From Telmatactis stephensoni (taxonomy: Eukaryota; Cnidaria; Anthozoa; Actiniaria; Isophelliidae), in contig JALIZF010001771.1 of NCBI GenBank assembly GCA_029948255.1, positions 372,001 to 436,000 on the forward strand: 64,000 nucleotides of DNA, written 5' to 3'. A model generated the notes under the pieces. That model was given only the letters and a program-made list of their open reading frames with translations. It made no database searches and was not told the origin of the DNA. Numbering within the stretch: the first letter of the stretch is position 1; each line of letters starts with the position of its first letter. The position numbers and the translations under genes are program-made. Below are positions 1 to 12,193 of this stretch, piece by piece.

Positions 1-1528
1 TTTCGTACAGGAACGAAGAAACTTTATAAACCGTCGACGGAACACTTTGTTAGTTGCACAGTAGATAAACGGGTTTAAATATGAGTTACTCATACAGAGG
101 ACCATTGTTGAGTGGTGGAATGGAGTATCGATTCGTGTCAGGTCAAAACCGAATAACATAAATGATACTTGGTTTGGAATCCAGCAAACACCAAAAACGA
201 CAGCGGTGGTCGTGCACATGCGTAGAAGACGAATCCCTGCTTCGCCATGGTTGGTTTTGTAGAGGGCTGGAGATTTCCGGACTCTCATCCCAAGATTGAC
301 AAACAGAACGGTGATAACAATAAGTGGGATAAGAAACTGGACGTTAAAAGTTATAACAGCGAGTACTCGTGCTGCTGTTTCTGGAAAAACTTTCCCAACA
401 CATTTATCGCTTGACCCGAGAGTTTCTCTAAACAGAGTAGGCACCATTGTTATCGTGGGGCATATCCAAATCAACACCAAAACGGCACAAACTCTATTCT
501 TTGTGAAACATGCTTTGTACTTCACAGCGCGTGCTACAGCAAACCATCTGTAAACAAAACAAGGCAAAGAATGAACATTCTATTTAAACAGGGTCCCGTA
601 CGCGTATACCTTTTGCGTGAATCGTGAATGGTTGATATATTTTGACGTGAAACGTGATTTAAGCAGTCTTTTTGCAAATCTTTTTGCGTCCACCTGAAAG
701 TAACTTTTGTGAACGTGAAAGAGATTTTTTAGTTATCCGTTACCCGTGAAAAGATCAAGTATTTGTGCGTGATTTTATTTTGCAAAGGGCTATAGGGGAC
801 CCTGTTTAAACCTCATCCTATATTTGCATTTACTGAATGCCTATCGAGGTTCAGTTGAGGATCTATATAGCAAGATGGAGTTTACTGATACACACATACA
901 CCAAGACCTCCGTGCCCTTCTCTCTATAAATAGTGGAGCGGATTCTACTGCAGCACTCCAATACAGGGTTAATATGCATGTGAAGAGATCGTGCCTAACC
1001 GTTTAACGTCCTTATCCGAGAAAATCTGCAAATGTAATCCCAAAAGCAGTAACATCTCTTCAGTCATTTAAATTTTAAAGACCAGTGTCCGGCAGAGCTC
1101 GAGTTTGGAAGACCAACGCCATGCATGAATTTCTAGCTAAAAGTTTAGCTAGAAAGTTATTTTAGTCGGTTAATATCTTACCTTTCAATTGCCAAGCAAA
1201 CCATCGTGTATACTGATACAATACCAAAATGAAAAACCAAGTAATAGGATGCTAGAATACGACAAAACAGTTCTCCAGCAAAGCCACTTGGGACAGGAAA
1301 GTCTTTCTCCCCGATAATCATAGATGGCGTACAAACCATTCCGACACCTAACGTAAAAATATACTAATAAGCGTACAACTTATGAGTCCCTTTTGCGCAA
1401 TGTCATGATAATTATAAACTAGTGACCAAAAATGCGTTTTGGAAAGACCCGAGAACCTATTTGGGCTACTAAAGGATTTCGTTTAAATGACACCTTTTTT
1501 TCAAGCGATATGATGTAATAATAATAAT

Positions 1529-1615
<87 letters not shown>

Positions 1616-1628
1616 AACTACTACTACA

Positions 1629-1698
<70 letters not shown>

Positions 1699-2848
1699 AT
1701 AATAATAATAATAATAATAAAAATAATAACTGCAGTTTATTTAATTTAATTAAGTGTCCATGTCTTCTAGCGCTTGCGCACTAATTGGGGGGTATGTATT
1801 AGTTACTGGAACGTTAAAGTGTGTTCCCTCTCGCAGAGTTACCTATAAGTAAACGGACCTAAAAAGCACCACGCTCATCGGATAACCAAGCTACATGCTT
1901 GGTTCCACTTCATTTACTATTGAATCTGACCGAAATTGATCAATTCTCACAGTCATAATTTGATTTCTCCGCTAACAGAACCCCTTTGATTACAACTAAC
2001 CATTAATCTTAACCATGTATGACCTTTAGAGTTTTTGATGGATTTAACATATCCTTACAGAGCTTGGTTTCAGGGATTCTTTCTTTTGATCAAAAGTAAT
2101 GGTAAAATGGATGAGTAACGCCCTAAAATACGAAATCGACCGCGGTCGTTCAAGCGACATTAAAGAGCACTTACAAAAACTTACTAACCTGTCATCATAT
2201 CCGTAACAGCAAGGTTAAATAAAAGAATACTGTAGGGTTTTGTAAGAAGATCTTTGTTGTTTACGAAGAACAAATAATAATAATAATAATAATAATGAAC
2301 ATTTATATAGCGCCTATCCAAAATCTGCTCTAGGCGCTTTACAAAAACATATAACATGCATGGTAGACTGAGAGCATAGGATGGCGCCTTGAGCTGCCGC
2401 TACACAGTCCGTACCATTAAAATTAATTTTAAAATACACTACAAATTACTGCACTACAAATTACTGTTTAAAATTACAATCAAAACACAATAAAATAAAA
2501 GTTCACTGATGCATGATGGCCGTTGGCTCAGTCAAGCTCATCCGCCCTTTGACAGGTCTTGTTTTTATTCCTGCTGGGTGTCATGCCACCCTCCTCACCA
2601 TGCAGAAAGAACCTGGTGGGGGAGCCGGTTTAGACGCCGACGACCCGTCCATGTGGCAGGTAGTACTGGGTTACATGTTACCAGTAGCAGGCTCCAGCCT
2701 GACCTGACCTGACCTGACCTGTCAACAAAACCATGAGACCATTAGCAGTAAAAGACATAAAAGCGATGATACCAAACATTGTTCGAAGTACGACATGCAT
2801 GTCATTGGAGGACGTGGCTGAAGATATGCTTTCGGTGATGTTAAACAT
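1..2848 (-). CDS. Rhodopsin-class GPCR, multi-exon, 3' end cut by window edge, TM1-TM2 region interrupted by a repeat
   Basis: This is a seven-transmembrane receptor acting at the plasma membrane through G proteins. Reading the minus strand: exon 1a runs from ATG at 2848 to about 2720 and encodes a short N-terminus with an N-I-T glycosylation site and TM1 (ANGLMVLLT). Exon 1b, about 2271-2189, encodes TM2 (LLFNLAVTDMM). Exon 2, 1347-1182, encodes TM3 and ends in LAIER. Exon 3, from 547 to the window edge, starts with W and carries TM4-TM7, including CWIPNQ in TM6 and NSYLNPFIYC in TM7. Splice phases agree: ACAG|GTTAGT joins exon 2 in phase 1, and AG|GTAAGA joins exon 3 in phase 2, splitting the Arg codon. 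The DRY motif reads ERW. A TTTCACAG acceptor just before the ATG suggests a 5'UTR exon. The stop lies outside the window. The ligand is unknown; peptide-receptor-like is my best guess. A 450 bp repeat between exons 1a and 1b makes integrity uncertain. Confidence 0.8.
583..811. mobile_element. Short TIR element (MITE) in a GPCR intron
   Basis: The left end reads TTTAAACAGGGTCCC and the right end GGGACCCTGTTTAAA, a near-perfect inverted pair about 225 bp apart. There is no coding capacity. The inside is rich in a degenerate CGTGAA/CGTGAT motif, so it is partly tandem. The outer TTTAAA could be a target duplication (piggyBac uses TTAA) or part of the TIR; an hAT origin with CAGGG ends is equally possible. 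It lies in the intron between exons 2 and 3 of the left-edge GPCR. Confidence 0.7.
1514..1733. repeat. (CTA)n microsatellite with AAT ends
   Basis: About 170 bp of near-pure CTA trinucleotides, interrupted twice by CAA, is bounded on both sides by short AAT runs. It lies in the intron between exons 1b and 2 of the left-edge GPCR. Confidence 0.95.
2271..2719. mobile_element. Interspersed repeat inserted in the first coding region of the GPCR
   Basis: The segment begins with (AAT)8, continues with an ATTTATATAGCGCC motif and a nearby complementary GGCGCTTTAC, and ends in four tandem CCTGA units. This motif combination looks like a widespread invertebrate short repeat. It separates TM1 from TM2 of the receptor. 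Either it is a disruptive insertion, or it is spliced out using ACAG|GTCAGG at 2719/2718 and a weak AAAG acceptor near 2250. I cannot decide between them. Confidence 0.6.
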
Positions 2849-4130
2849 ATCTTCCTGTGAAACAAGAAAGTGCAATTGTGTGTTAGCGGGCCGGTTGATG
2901 TTATCAGTTGGAATATGTCAGTTAATGTAAATTTTCATTAACTACAAATAACTGGGTTATTTCATTTCATTTAATTAGTTTCGCCACAATAAGAAAAATT
3001 GATTACAAAGATGTGGCTGTGCGTGTATGTGTGTTTTTATTTTCACTTTTCCCAACTGGGAAATACGGAGCAGTTGGACCACAAAGTTTTCTTACATTTT
3101 GCAGTGTTTAAAAAAGGGAATTATGAAATGAATTAAAAAAAATTAAAAAATAAAAAGAAATTAAGCTAAGATTATGTCAATAAAAAGGCGAAAACGTAAT
3201 AAAGACAAGGGGATTTTTTTTTTGCTTTTAGGAAATTATTTTAGAAAAGAAATTCGTAAAAAAAAGTTAGATTATGTTAACAAAAAAGGGAAATAAGAAA
3301 AAATGTGTTTGTTTTTTGTTTTGTTGTTGTTGTTGTTGTTGTTGCTGTTTTTTTTTAATCTTTTGGACCGGTGTTAAAAGGTTGTATTTGTACTGACAAA
3401 TTTCAACTCTACAGTGACCTGAATACTTGACTCTTTTTTACGTGAAGTTGTAGTTTTCGGAGTGAAACTCACCTCAAATTTCTTCGATTCGGACTCGCAG
3501 AACTTCTACACAGTACAACTAGTACATTTAAAATAGGATGGTGGCAGCAGCTGCACGCATTTTATATTGCAAAAAAAAATATAAAAGATGGGAACCCCCG
3601 ATTGATGGCTTTTCAGAATTAGATATGACTTCACTCAAATGTCAGCTTTTTGTGTTATTACAAGTTATTTTGTATTGTTACAGTTTTAATTTACTACTTC
3701 AAGTAATACTAGGGATGGCTACCGGGTTATTAAAACCAGTATACGTAAAAGCAATAATTTAAGGTATATTTATAGAAATGATTGATAAAAGCGACAGTCT
3801 ATTCTTGGGAAAAATAATGGAGAAATTAATTAATAATTTTGTGAAGTAACTCTGGTTCCAAATGGAAAAAATAAAAAATAAATAATGAAAGATGCATGCA
3901 ATGCCCCGTACAATTGTCAAAAATATAATTAATTAATTTTATTTAATTTAATTTTAATCGTCCGAAAAAATTTTTGTGTGTTTTTGTGTTAAGTTTTGTG
4001 TTCAAACTCGTGATATTTCTTGAGACGTCTTATTTTAATTTCTATTTGGAATTAGAAAAATACAAAATAAGGAAATTTAAACTATAATTAAAGTAAAAAA
4101 ATTAACGAGATCTAGTTATTTTTTAGAGGA
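2849..4130. other. Intergenic, no gene recognised
   Basis: This is AT-rich sequence upstream of the minus-strand GPCR and may hold its 5'UTR exon and promoter. It contains a short (TTG)n run near 3322-3345 and A-rich tracts. The small open frames do not resemble any protein family I know. Confidence 0.6.
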
Positions 4131-4440
4131 CAGGGGTATAGAAAAGAGTAGGGAATTTGCAATTTTGGGTATACCAAAGGGTAGGGAATTTGCAATTTTG
4201 GGTATCGAAAAGGATCCGGTTGCGAAAACTACCGTTCAAGCCCAAATGCTCATGTACATATAGCGGCCTTAGAAATAGTTTTTCAAAATAGAGAAATAAC
4301 CGTTAACAGCAAAGGTATAAAAAAAGGTCAAAAAAATGGCATATTAAAGGGTACCTTAATTCGTGAAATTATAGGTATATTAAAGGGGTATATTTTTTGC
4401 CGAAATTTGGTATATTAAAGAGTAAGGGGGTCAAGAGTGT
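4131..4440. repeat. Degenerate repeat block with GGTAT/TATTAAAGGG motifs
   Basis: Two adjacent 33 bp units (starting near 4148 and 4181) share GGGAATTTGCAATTTTGGG. Further on, GGTATATTAAAGG-type motifs recur at least four times up to about 4430. No coding capacity is seen. It is likely a non-autonomous mobile repeat, but I found no clean terminal inverted repeats. Confidence 0.5.
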
Positions 4441-6641
4441 GGGCGGAGCGGTAACGGTATAAATATAACGTTATATATAACGTTAGGAAAAAACAGTAAA
4501 TGCGGTAAATCTTTCTGAAGTCTACGATGTTTGTCGGACATTCTATATTCCAGTGGGAATACTGCGCAATTGTTTCATGTTCACTAAAGCAAATTGTGGA
4601 TCTATGATGCGTTAAACCACCCTATAAAACACATATTGTCTGAGAACTTTATTAACAGAGAATCACAAAATGAGTTATAATTCAAAATAATTCAAAATTT
4701 TGAAGCAAACCAAACCGCAGCTAAGAGGTATCACGGCCAAAGGTCCAAAGAAAGAATACAGTCATTTTCAGATTACAGTTGATTTATCAACTTCACGAGA
4801 AGAAAGAGCGAATTCGAGACCATCAATTAAAGCAAGCACTTCATGTGCGCAAAGCAATGTAGGTGTGCATGCTCCTTTAAAAGCGCACAGTTCATCCACC
4901 ATATCTTGTAAGCTCCCCACGTCTTGTCTTGATTTTTTTCAGTGTTTAACTTCTCGCCACTGTCATGTTGGGTAACTCGTAGACTCTGCTAGATAACTCG
5001 TCTTCCTTTTTTTATCCTTCTGCGACCGCCGTCCTGTGACTCTAATTCAATATTTCTTTGACTTTGATTATAGTTTTCTGTTTACTGGGTTGTTCGTTAC
5101 TTGGAGCTCTCTCAGCTCGGCTAAATTTCCCAGCCCTCCCTATCTTCAAGCAATTCTAGATAGATTGGATGGGTTTGTTCTAGCTTACGCTGAGTACGAC
5201 TTCTGGAACGGGTTTCCAGATAGAACACGCGTCTCTGTCGAAGGACAACGTTGTTTTATACACTTGTGGTTCTCGGATGCATTGGCGTATAAATACTTGA
5301 TTACAACAATATAATGATAGACAGAAATATACAAACTCATTACATGGCTAAATACAAGGTTTTTACAACAATTCATACCATTCTCGCAATCTGATTGGTT
5401 GAATAGAGTGTCAGTAAGAGGACAGACACACTGCTGACGCGTTTCCGTGCGCTCGCTCGTTCTGTTGCCCCGTTTGATAAGGATTTTTTTCAACTTTTAT
5501 CTTGTTGAATACACTAATGAACTATTGAATATTTTGCATGATTTATTCACTACAGGAAGCCCTTTGACTATTCTTTGACGAAATTCAATAAAATCAGGAC
5601 AAAAAACCATTCTCATTCAGTGACTTGCTCTTTTAAAAGCAAAAAAAAAAATAAATAAATAAATTGTGGCTGATTTGATTAATCATTTATCACAAAGGAG
5701 AACCGACTATTTATATGTTTTCGGTCATCTGTAAGCAAAATCCACCACTTTTCCTGAGCGGTACAAAATCTATTTTCGAACGGCAATCATTGAACTGGTT
5801 ATTACATCAAAGAAAATAAACAAGATTTGAGCGACTAGAGGTGGCCGTTGCTTTGGTTTATTGCTCTGGCCTTGGCCTTGCTCTGACGTCGCCGCGGAAG
5901 AAACGCCATGTAAAATGTAGGATATATACTACTTCATATTATCTAAACTACAGTGTGATCAATATATGGGGATTTCCGCCACTGAAAAACATCGTAATTG
6001 AACACACGTAAAAATGCGTTAATTTGACGTGTAAAAATACGAATTTTCTAGCCAATCAAAAAGCGTCAATTTACGTGGTCACATCGACCAAACCAAACTC
6101 GGGTGCTTTGACAAAATGGCAGGACGTTTTTGGACTAGAAGTGTGCTTTGATTTTTCAGGTACTTAATTCTACTTTGTAACATTCACTGTACACAGTTCT
6201 GTTGGAAAATAGTTAACACTGATTTTTGCTAGTATTTGTGAGAATTTAGGTGGGTTTAGCTAGGTGAATTTTTACTTTAAAGTTTTGGTTTTAGCCTTGG
6301 GTTTTAGCGAGCCATTTTGCGGTTTCGTTTGCAAGGCTTTCCTTTACAGGACATGAAATTGTCGATCTAAAAACCTGACTTTGAGAATGGAGCAATTAGA
6401 AACTATATCAACGCGTGCGTTAAATCTCGAATGTTTTGTAATACATAATATGATACTAAGAACAATGAAATGAAATCCAGTCAATATTTATACCAAATGC
6501 AATGGTCTGAGCTTCGTAAATATCAATGATCGAGATACATCTTAATTAGTCAGTTTTGTGTTAACATTTTGAGCACTAGCGATTTTACATTTAACAATTT
6601 TCTAGAAGTTTCTACTGTGAGATCTGAATTATCAGGTCCCT
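4441..6641. other. Intergenic, no recognised gene; one short open segment on minus strand
   Basis: A 57-codon open segment on the minus strand (about 4940 to a TGA at 4768-4770) has a protein-like composition, with LCAHEVLALIDGLEFAL near its end. It has no start codon, no convincing splice acceptor and no family I recognise. It may be a transposon-derived remnant. The rest is AT-rich with nothing identifiable. Confidence 0.3.
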
Positions 6642-7007
6642 AAAAAGGTATTTCAAGATGCACTGTACAGGCATCGAGAATACCAGACTCAGGTTCTGCA
6701 AGTTATTCTGATTTCGAAAACTTGGTATTCAATCCATCAACCGTATTTTTGTATAATTTTTTTATTTTTTATTTTTAAGAAACGTAAAATGGTTCCAGTA
6801 GCATATATGCTTTGCTTGCCTGAGATATACAAAAGGGCATATATAAAAACGTATTTTAAGCTCATCGAGAATTCCAGATCAGATTCTGCAAGTGATTCTG
6901 CTTTCGAAGACTCCACTATCCATTTTTTTGTAGATTTTTTCTTATTTTTAAGAAACGTAAAATGGTTCTAGTAATTAACATATATGCTTTGCTTGCCTGT
7001 GATATAC
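6642..7007. repeat. Diverged tandem duplication of about 185 bp
   Basis: Unit 1 (6642-6830) and unit 2 (6845-7007) share, in order, CATCGAGAAT, a GATTCTGCAAG-like block, a T-rich stretch, AAGAAACGTAAAATGGTT and TATATGCTTTGCTTGCCTG. Point differences and small indels show the duplication is not recent. No coding capacity is evident. Confidence 0.75.
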
Positions 7008-7737
7008 TTGTATCAAAATTTCAATGGAATGTTAAAATTAGATCACTGGCAAAGATGAAAAATTACAATGCAGCTGTTTTTATACTTTTTTGATTAACTC
7101 GCAATGATACATCAAAAATTACTAAAAATTTCAAGCACATTTGTGCTTCTATTCTTAAAACGTGCGACAAAACCTTGTCCATTTACGTAGAAAAGCTTCT
7201 AAGTGATATTTACAAAAACTATAGTTTTTTGCTGATTAAAATGTCACCTCTCCCAAAGTACAGTGAATTATACCTCTGAGAGGCGTTGCCCAATTTTTTC
7301 GCGGCCTCTGAAATTTGTTCTTTAAGTCTAAAAAGGCTTGAGTACACAAAACATTTACTCTTCACTACCTATAGGCCACAAACAGGTTTTTTTTTCAACT
7401 ACAACATTGATTTTCAGCTGGGTAATAAAAACATCATTTAAAACCTTTTTAACTAATGGGTTAACAGTGGAGATGCATTTTGTGGGCTGTCTGGGATCTG
7501 GAAGGCTCTTTCCTTTCCCTTTAATTTGATAATTGCTCTTTATTCAGTCTTTCAATTTGACCATCAATCAATAGTCAACGATCGGTTAACCACTCTGTTT
7601 ATCAATCATCTATATTCATTCGTTCACTCACTCACTCTTTTGTTTATTTTAACTTACTCCAGTTATTTATCTAATCGTAATCTCTCATTAAGTTATTTAC
7701 TCACTCTCTTATGTTTGTTATTTGCTCGCCTCGATAA
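7008..7737. other. Intergenic, nothing recognised
   Basis: T-rich, low-complexity DNA leading into the ATTC microsatellite. Its small open frames are phenylalanine- and serine-rich, reflecting base composition, and match no family I know. Confidence 0.5.
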
Positions 7738-8230
7738 ATTCATTCATTCATTCATTCATTCATTCATTCATTCATTCATTCATTCGCTCGTTGGTTCGTT
7801 GGTTCGTTCATTCATTAATTCATTAATTCATTCGCTCGTTGGTTCGTTGATTCGTTGATTCACTCATTCTTCTTTTTTCTTCTTTTTCTTCTTGATTCTT
7901 CTTGTATATATGAGCGTTTCAATAAGGTTAACCGTCAACCGTCAAACTATGATTTTTTTGACGTCAATCGTCAAATAAAGGGGAAAAAACAGCAGTCAAG
8001 CCTCAACAATTAGGAAAAATACCAAAATTTTTAACCGTCAACCGTCTCTAAAGCCGAAGCTTTAGCCTTCAACCGCCACAACGACTACTTCATTGAAACC
8101 CTCTTATATTAATTCGTTCGTGCATTGACTCATTGATTCGTTTTTTATTCATTCATTTGTTCGTTCGTTCGTTCATTCATTCATCTGTTCGTTCGTTCAT
8201 TCTCATTCACTCAATTCATTTATTCATCAA
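7738..8230. repeat. (ATTC)n/(GTTC)n microsatellite split by a TIR element
   Basis: ATTC tetranucleotides grade into GTTG/GTTC variants from 7738 to about 7865 and resume from about 8110 to 8225. Between them lies a segment with inverted ends (listed separately), so one array appears to have been interrupted by an insertion. Confidence 0.8.
7913..8103. mobile_element. MITE-like element inside the ATTC array
   Basis: The left end contains GTTTCAATAAG and the right end CTTCATTGAAACC, an imperfect inverted pair. The inside repeats AACCGTCAACCGTC and its variants. It is about 190 bp long and non-coding. The target duplication is not clear because both flanks are low complexity. Confidence 0.6.
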
Positions 8231-10545
8231 TTTACTCTGCACTTAAGCCAGTTCTTATGCCATTCTAAGACCATGCCATTCAAATCGTATTTATTCTTTT
8301 CTTTCGATTTCCGTTCATAGTTCTTATGTTCAGTATTTAAGTGACCCACCTGCTTTCAATGGATGCATAATCTATCTACCCAAACTCCTACACCTCACTT
8401 TATCATTCTGATATCGATCGTTATTACTTGCTTTGGGATCAGTCTTTGCTCTTTTCGTTCAGGAAATACCAAGGATTTTGAAATAAATCCATTAATATAA
8501 TTGATATCTTAATGACTTTTGCGTGACTGCCCGTGGCCAAATTCGAAAAGCCCTGAAATCACATTAGACACAAAAGTTTCTCAATACTTAATAAGATATT
8601 TTGACAGGAAACGCGTATTCAACACCTTAGCTTCAAAGGACGTTTTTAATCTGATTCAAAGTTATTTTGTCAGTTTGAATTATCAGTTTTCAGATTTAAT
8701 ATGAGCGACTGAAAGTTCCCTTTTTGTTGGACTAGAATGACCTAAGAAATACCATGTAAAAATGCTTTACGAAAGGATGGGTTTTTTTTCTTGTCAATTA
8801 ATTTGCGTTAATTTTCGTGCGTTTATAGACTAGTAATTAAAGATAGTGGGTTAAATATGTTTTACTTTCTCTGAACTTTATAGTTAGGAAAGCCAGCACT
8901 ACGCTTTAACGTGTCCTTCACTGAGGAGTTCAGGAAAATTGTGGGACGTATGATGGCTGGTGATAGCTCTTTTATGTTCTTTTTGCTGGAGGCACTTAAA
9001 ACAAAAGAGTAATAAAATCCCGGCTACGTATACGTACCAGAGAAACTCGCTTTCATGTAAACATCCTCTTAATTAGTTGTGCGCGCGACCCCAAAATTTG
9101 TTTACTTAGATCAATAAAGCCAATGTAATATTCTATAAGTACTAAAATGGTTTAGAAAAAATGCGCTTTTTAATGATTTTCGTATTACGTTATGATCTCA
9201 TCGGATTAGGAACTATTTCAGTTGGAAAGATTGCGTTTGAATTAAGCAATATTATCGGCCCTGGAGGGTACTTGAGGTTCGTGTATTGACAAAAGAAACC
9301 GATGTACAGGGCTTTTCTTGTTCCCCTCAGCTGCTGGTGTGTTTTGAGACGATGATAATACGTTCACAAAACCTTCTTCCTGTCTACTTTAAAGTTTGAC
9401 TAGAGAACAAAGATATATACACAGGAACACAACATAAAGGGAAAAAAACAATGAAGCAAAACAGGGAAAGTCAAACGTAAATTCGACAGTATCAGCCCAA
9501 AAGGTATCTAAATTACTTTTGATGTCTTATAACTAAAGTTTTATTAGGTAGATACTGCCTAAGGTTTATAAGCTATCACCTGAATTGCTTATATCAAAAA
9601 ATATCTCGTCGGCTATCTTAGAAAGCTTTCCTTCGATAAAATGGCTTTAATTCCCGTTAAACTGTGATGCATTTACAAACTGGACATAAAATCTTTTCCG
9701 CTTTGAATATGATATCTAGATGCAAAAGTCTCGTGAGCTGAGCCAATGTTTTTAAATGAAACCTTCAGTCTTCAAGCCCAGATGGTCTTGGGTTTTTGTA
9801 GCTAATGTTCCCGCATTTTGTTGACTTTGAGGTCATATGCCAAAGGTAACTCATTTACTTCAAACCACAGTGCGTTTGTTTAAAACTGTCATACTCGTTT
9901 TTAGGCCAAATTGGAGACATAAGCATTTCAAAATATTGTATAAAACTGACATTTGCAAATTAATTCATTGCTACTATAACTAGTTTAATTGACTCACGAC
10001 TCGCAGTTGACTTTTCATTTGTCAAAGCTTCATATGATATCGTACGGATTAACGGGCGAAAACAGTTTTATAGCTCTCTCACCACGGTTAACGTATATAC
10101 CACGTGTACCTCACACATCACGCATATCTCACAGTCGTCTCACGGAAAGAATAATTCCATAATTCTTTAGCTTATAAATACTCGATCTCCTACGTTTTAT
10201 CGCGAAATACACGGATTAGGCACGAAATTATATCACGTACATATCACGCGAAATGTGATTTCTGTTCCTCCATTCATAATTTTCATTTCATATTAGCATA
10301 AAACCACAATTTGACATTAGAATGATATATCCGCATCTTTATACACGTAATAATAGCACACAGATAATACCCGAGGGGGTACTCCTAACATTTTCTAATA
10401 TGGATGTGCGGTGCATCACGATCCGGTTTTTTAAGCTCCCAAAACTGGTAAAACCTGTTTTAAAGCAAAATTAATATATAAGTTTTCCAATAACAAGTAA
10501 ACCAAAAATCTTTAAAATTTACTTAGTTTTCCTACCTAGGACTTG
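8231..10545. other. Intergenic, no gene recognised
   Basis: No coding exon can be supported. Around 10080-10260 the sequence is rich in TCACG/CACG motifs, recalling the complement of the CGTGAA-rich element at 583-811, but no inverted ends are visible there. Confidence 0.5.
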
Positions 10546-10622
10546 TAGCCTGTGAACAACCGAGAATCAGAGGAGGGGGAGGGGAGGGGGAAAGGAAGGG
10601 GCTTGAGCCTGTTCACAGGCTA
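10546..10622. repeat. Small inverted repeat around a purine-rich core
   Basis: TAGCCTGTGAACA and TGTTCACAGGCTA form a perfect 13 bp inverted pair around a GGAGGGGGAGGGG-type purine core. The whole is 77 bp. It resembles the tip of a foldback MITE and has no coding capacity. Confidence 0.75.
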
Positions 10623-11297
10623 TAGAACTTGTAAAAAGGTTGTCTTCCCGTTTAGGGCCGAATGTTTTAGGTAATTTCCGGTCTCCGGTTTCAATCGCTG
10701 TACCGCATATACCCAACCATATTTTCTGTCGTGGAGAGAATGATAGAGAGAAAGAGAGAGATAATGCCAGTAAATCACGATGCACAATTTTTGTTGAAAA
10801 GCTTCTTTTATTTTATTATTTCTATTTTAATTCGTATTGGTGTTTTCATCGAGAAAATTAATTACTTTGACTGCAATATAATTTAATGACTTAAGACGAT
10901 GTTATACGGTGCATGCAATTTTTTTGCAACTAATCTCGAAGACAGTTACCTAACAAGTTGCACCAACCTTTGCAGCGGGTAAAGGCATACAGACCCTGCA
11001 AAATAATAGCGGGAAAACGATTGCAGCAGTATTTATCGGCGTTCACTGTATAACACTCCTGCAATGGTTCGTGCAGCTTGCTTTGCAACACCATTGCGAA
11101 CATTGTATCATTTAATAGCATCTTTACTATATTTGTAATACAATGAGTTCATTTCGGTTTTAACACTGAATTACATATATCTGTATTCAGTGCCATAGTT
11201 CGGCCTTAAATGTGGTATTCTGTTTAACTGGTGACATTAATATTTTAAAGCTTTTTTACAAACGTACATGTCTCGTAGGGCCACACCAACTATAGAA

Positions 11298-11452
11298 ATT
11301 ACAGCCGAAATCGTTGCATCGCGACCAGCAAATCACGAATTTTGGTTTGATTTTGTTTTTTTTCTGATCTGACCCAAGATGATGAACGGTCAGAAACTGG
11401 ACAAAAATCTTACCGACGTTGGAGGTCGCGATGCAACGATTTTAGCTGTAAT
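11298..11452. mobile_element. 155 bp MITE with 29 bp TIRs
   Basis: The left arm starts ATTACAGCCGAAATCG and the right arm ends CGATTTTAGCTGTAAT. The arms match over 29 bp with two mismatches and share GTTGCATCGCGACC. The roughly 97 bp core is non-coding. No clear target duplication is visible. Confidence 0.8.
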
Positions 11453-11546
11453 ACACATAACAAATCTAAGTATTTAGTAAACAACAAAACAAGAAGTTAA
11501 ATAGCAATAACAACTATTGCGACAACAAAAAGCAACAACAACAAAA

Positions 11547-11670
11547 ACAACATATATTATCAACAACAACAACAACAACAACAAAAACGGCAACAATAAC
11601 AAGAACAACAATGACAACAACGTAATTTGTGATATGACAGCCTAAGGTGGCGTTGTTATTTTGGCTCAGG

Positions 11671-11708
<38 letters not shown>

Positions 11709-11710
11709 AT
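11547..11710. repeat. (CAA)n and (TTG)n microsatellites in inverted orientation
   Basis: CAA repeats at about 11550-11625 are followed, about 45 bp later, by TTG repeats at 11669-11709. The two can pair, making a potential long hairpin. Confidence 0.85.
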
Positions 11711-11792
11711 TGATTTTCTACTTCAATTTTATGATCCTTTTTGCTTAATTGTGTTTAGTTCTTTTTTGCTTTTAAATAGCTATTTTGTTAAG

Positions 11793-12193
11793 CTTGGTTC
11801 TCACTAGCGACTAAGACGTCGCAAGACGATGCAAGACGACGCATGACGACGCGAGACGACGCATAACGACGCGAGACGATGCAAGACGACGCATGACGAC
11901 GCGAGACGACGCATAACGACGCGAGACGATGCAAGACGACGCATGACGACGCGAGACGACGCATAACGACGCGAGACGATGCAAGACGACGCATGACGAC
12001 GCGAGACGACGCATAACGATGCGAGACGACGCATGACGACACGAGACAATGCAAGACGACGCGAGACGATGCATGACGACGCAAAGCTCGTGTTCCCACT
12101 TGAAATTGTAGCGACACAAGCACAAACGAAAGCACAAAAGCGCAAAAGGTATTTGCTTTTCTTGCATTGTCTTTCTAAGCTAGTGAGAACAAG
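11793..12193. mobile_element. TIR element carrying an internal 10 bp/50 bp minisatellite
   Basis: The ends are CTTGGTTCTCACTAGC and GCTAGTGAGAACAAG in inverted orientation. From about 11815 to 12085 the inside is a tandem array of 10 bp units of the form GCRNGACGAC. These are organised into a 50 bp higher-order unit (GCAAG, GCATG, GCGAG, GCATA, GCGAG variants) repeated about four times. Three overlapping open frames exist only because the period makes every frame open. It is probably a non-autonomous DNA transposon with a tandem-repeat core. Confidence 0.75.

Noticed and set aside
5036..5493. Overlapping plus and minus frames of about 92-102 codons
   Set aside because: There is no recognisable domain, codon pattern or splice signal; the length is within chance expectation for this region.
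11788..12167. Three overlapping 113-118 codon minus-strand frames rich in RRHASSRVV
   Set aside because: They come from the 10/50 bp minisatellite, which is open in all frames; there is no start context or homology.
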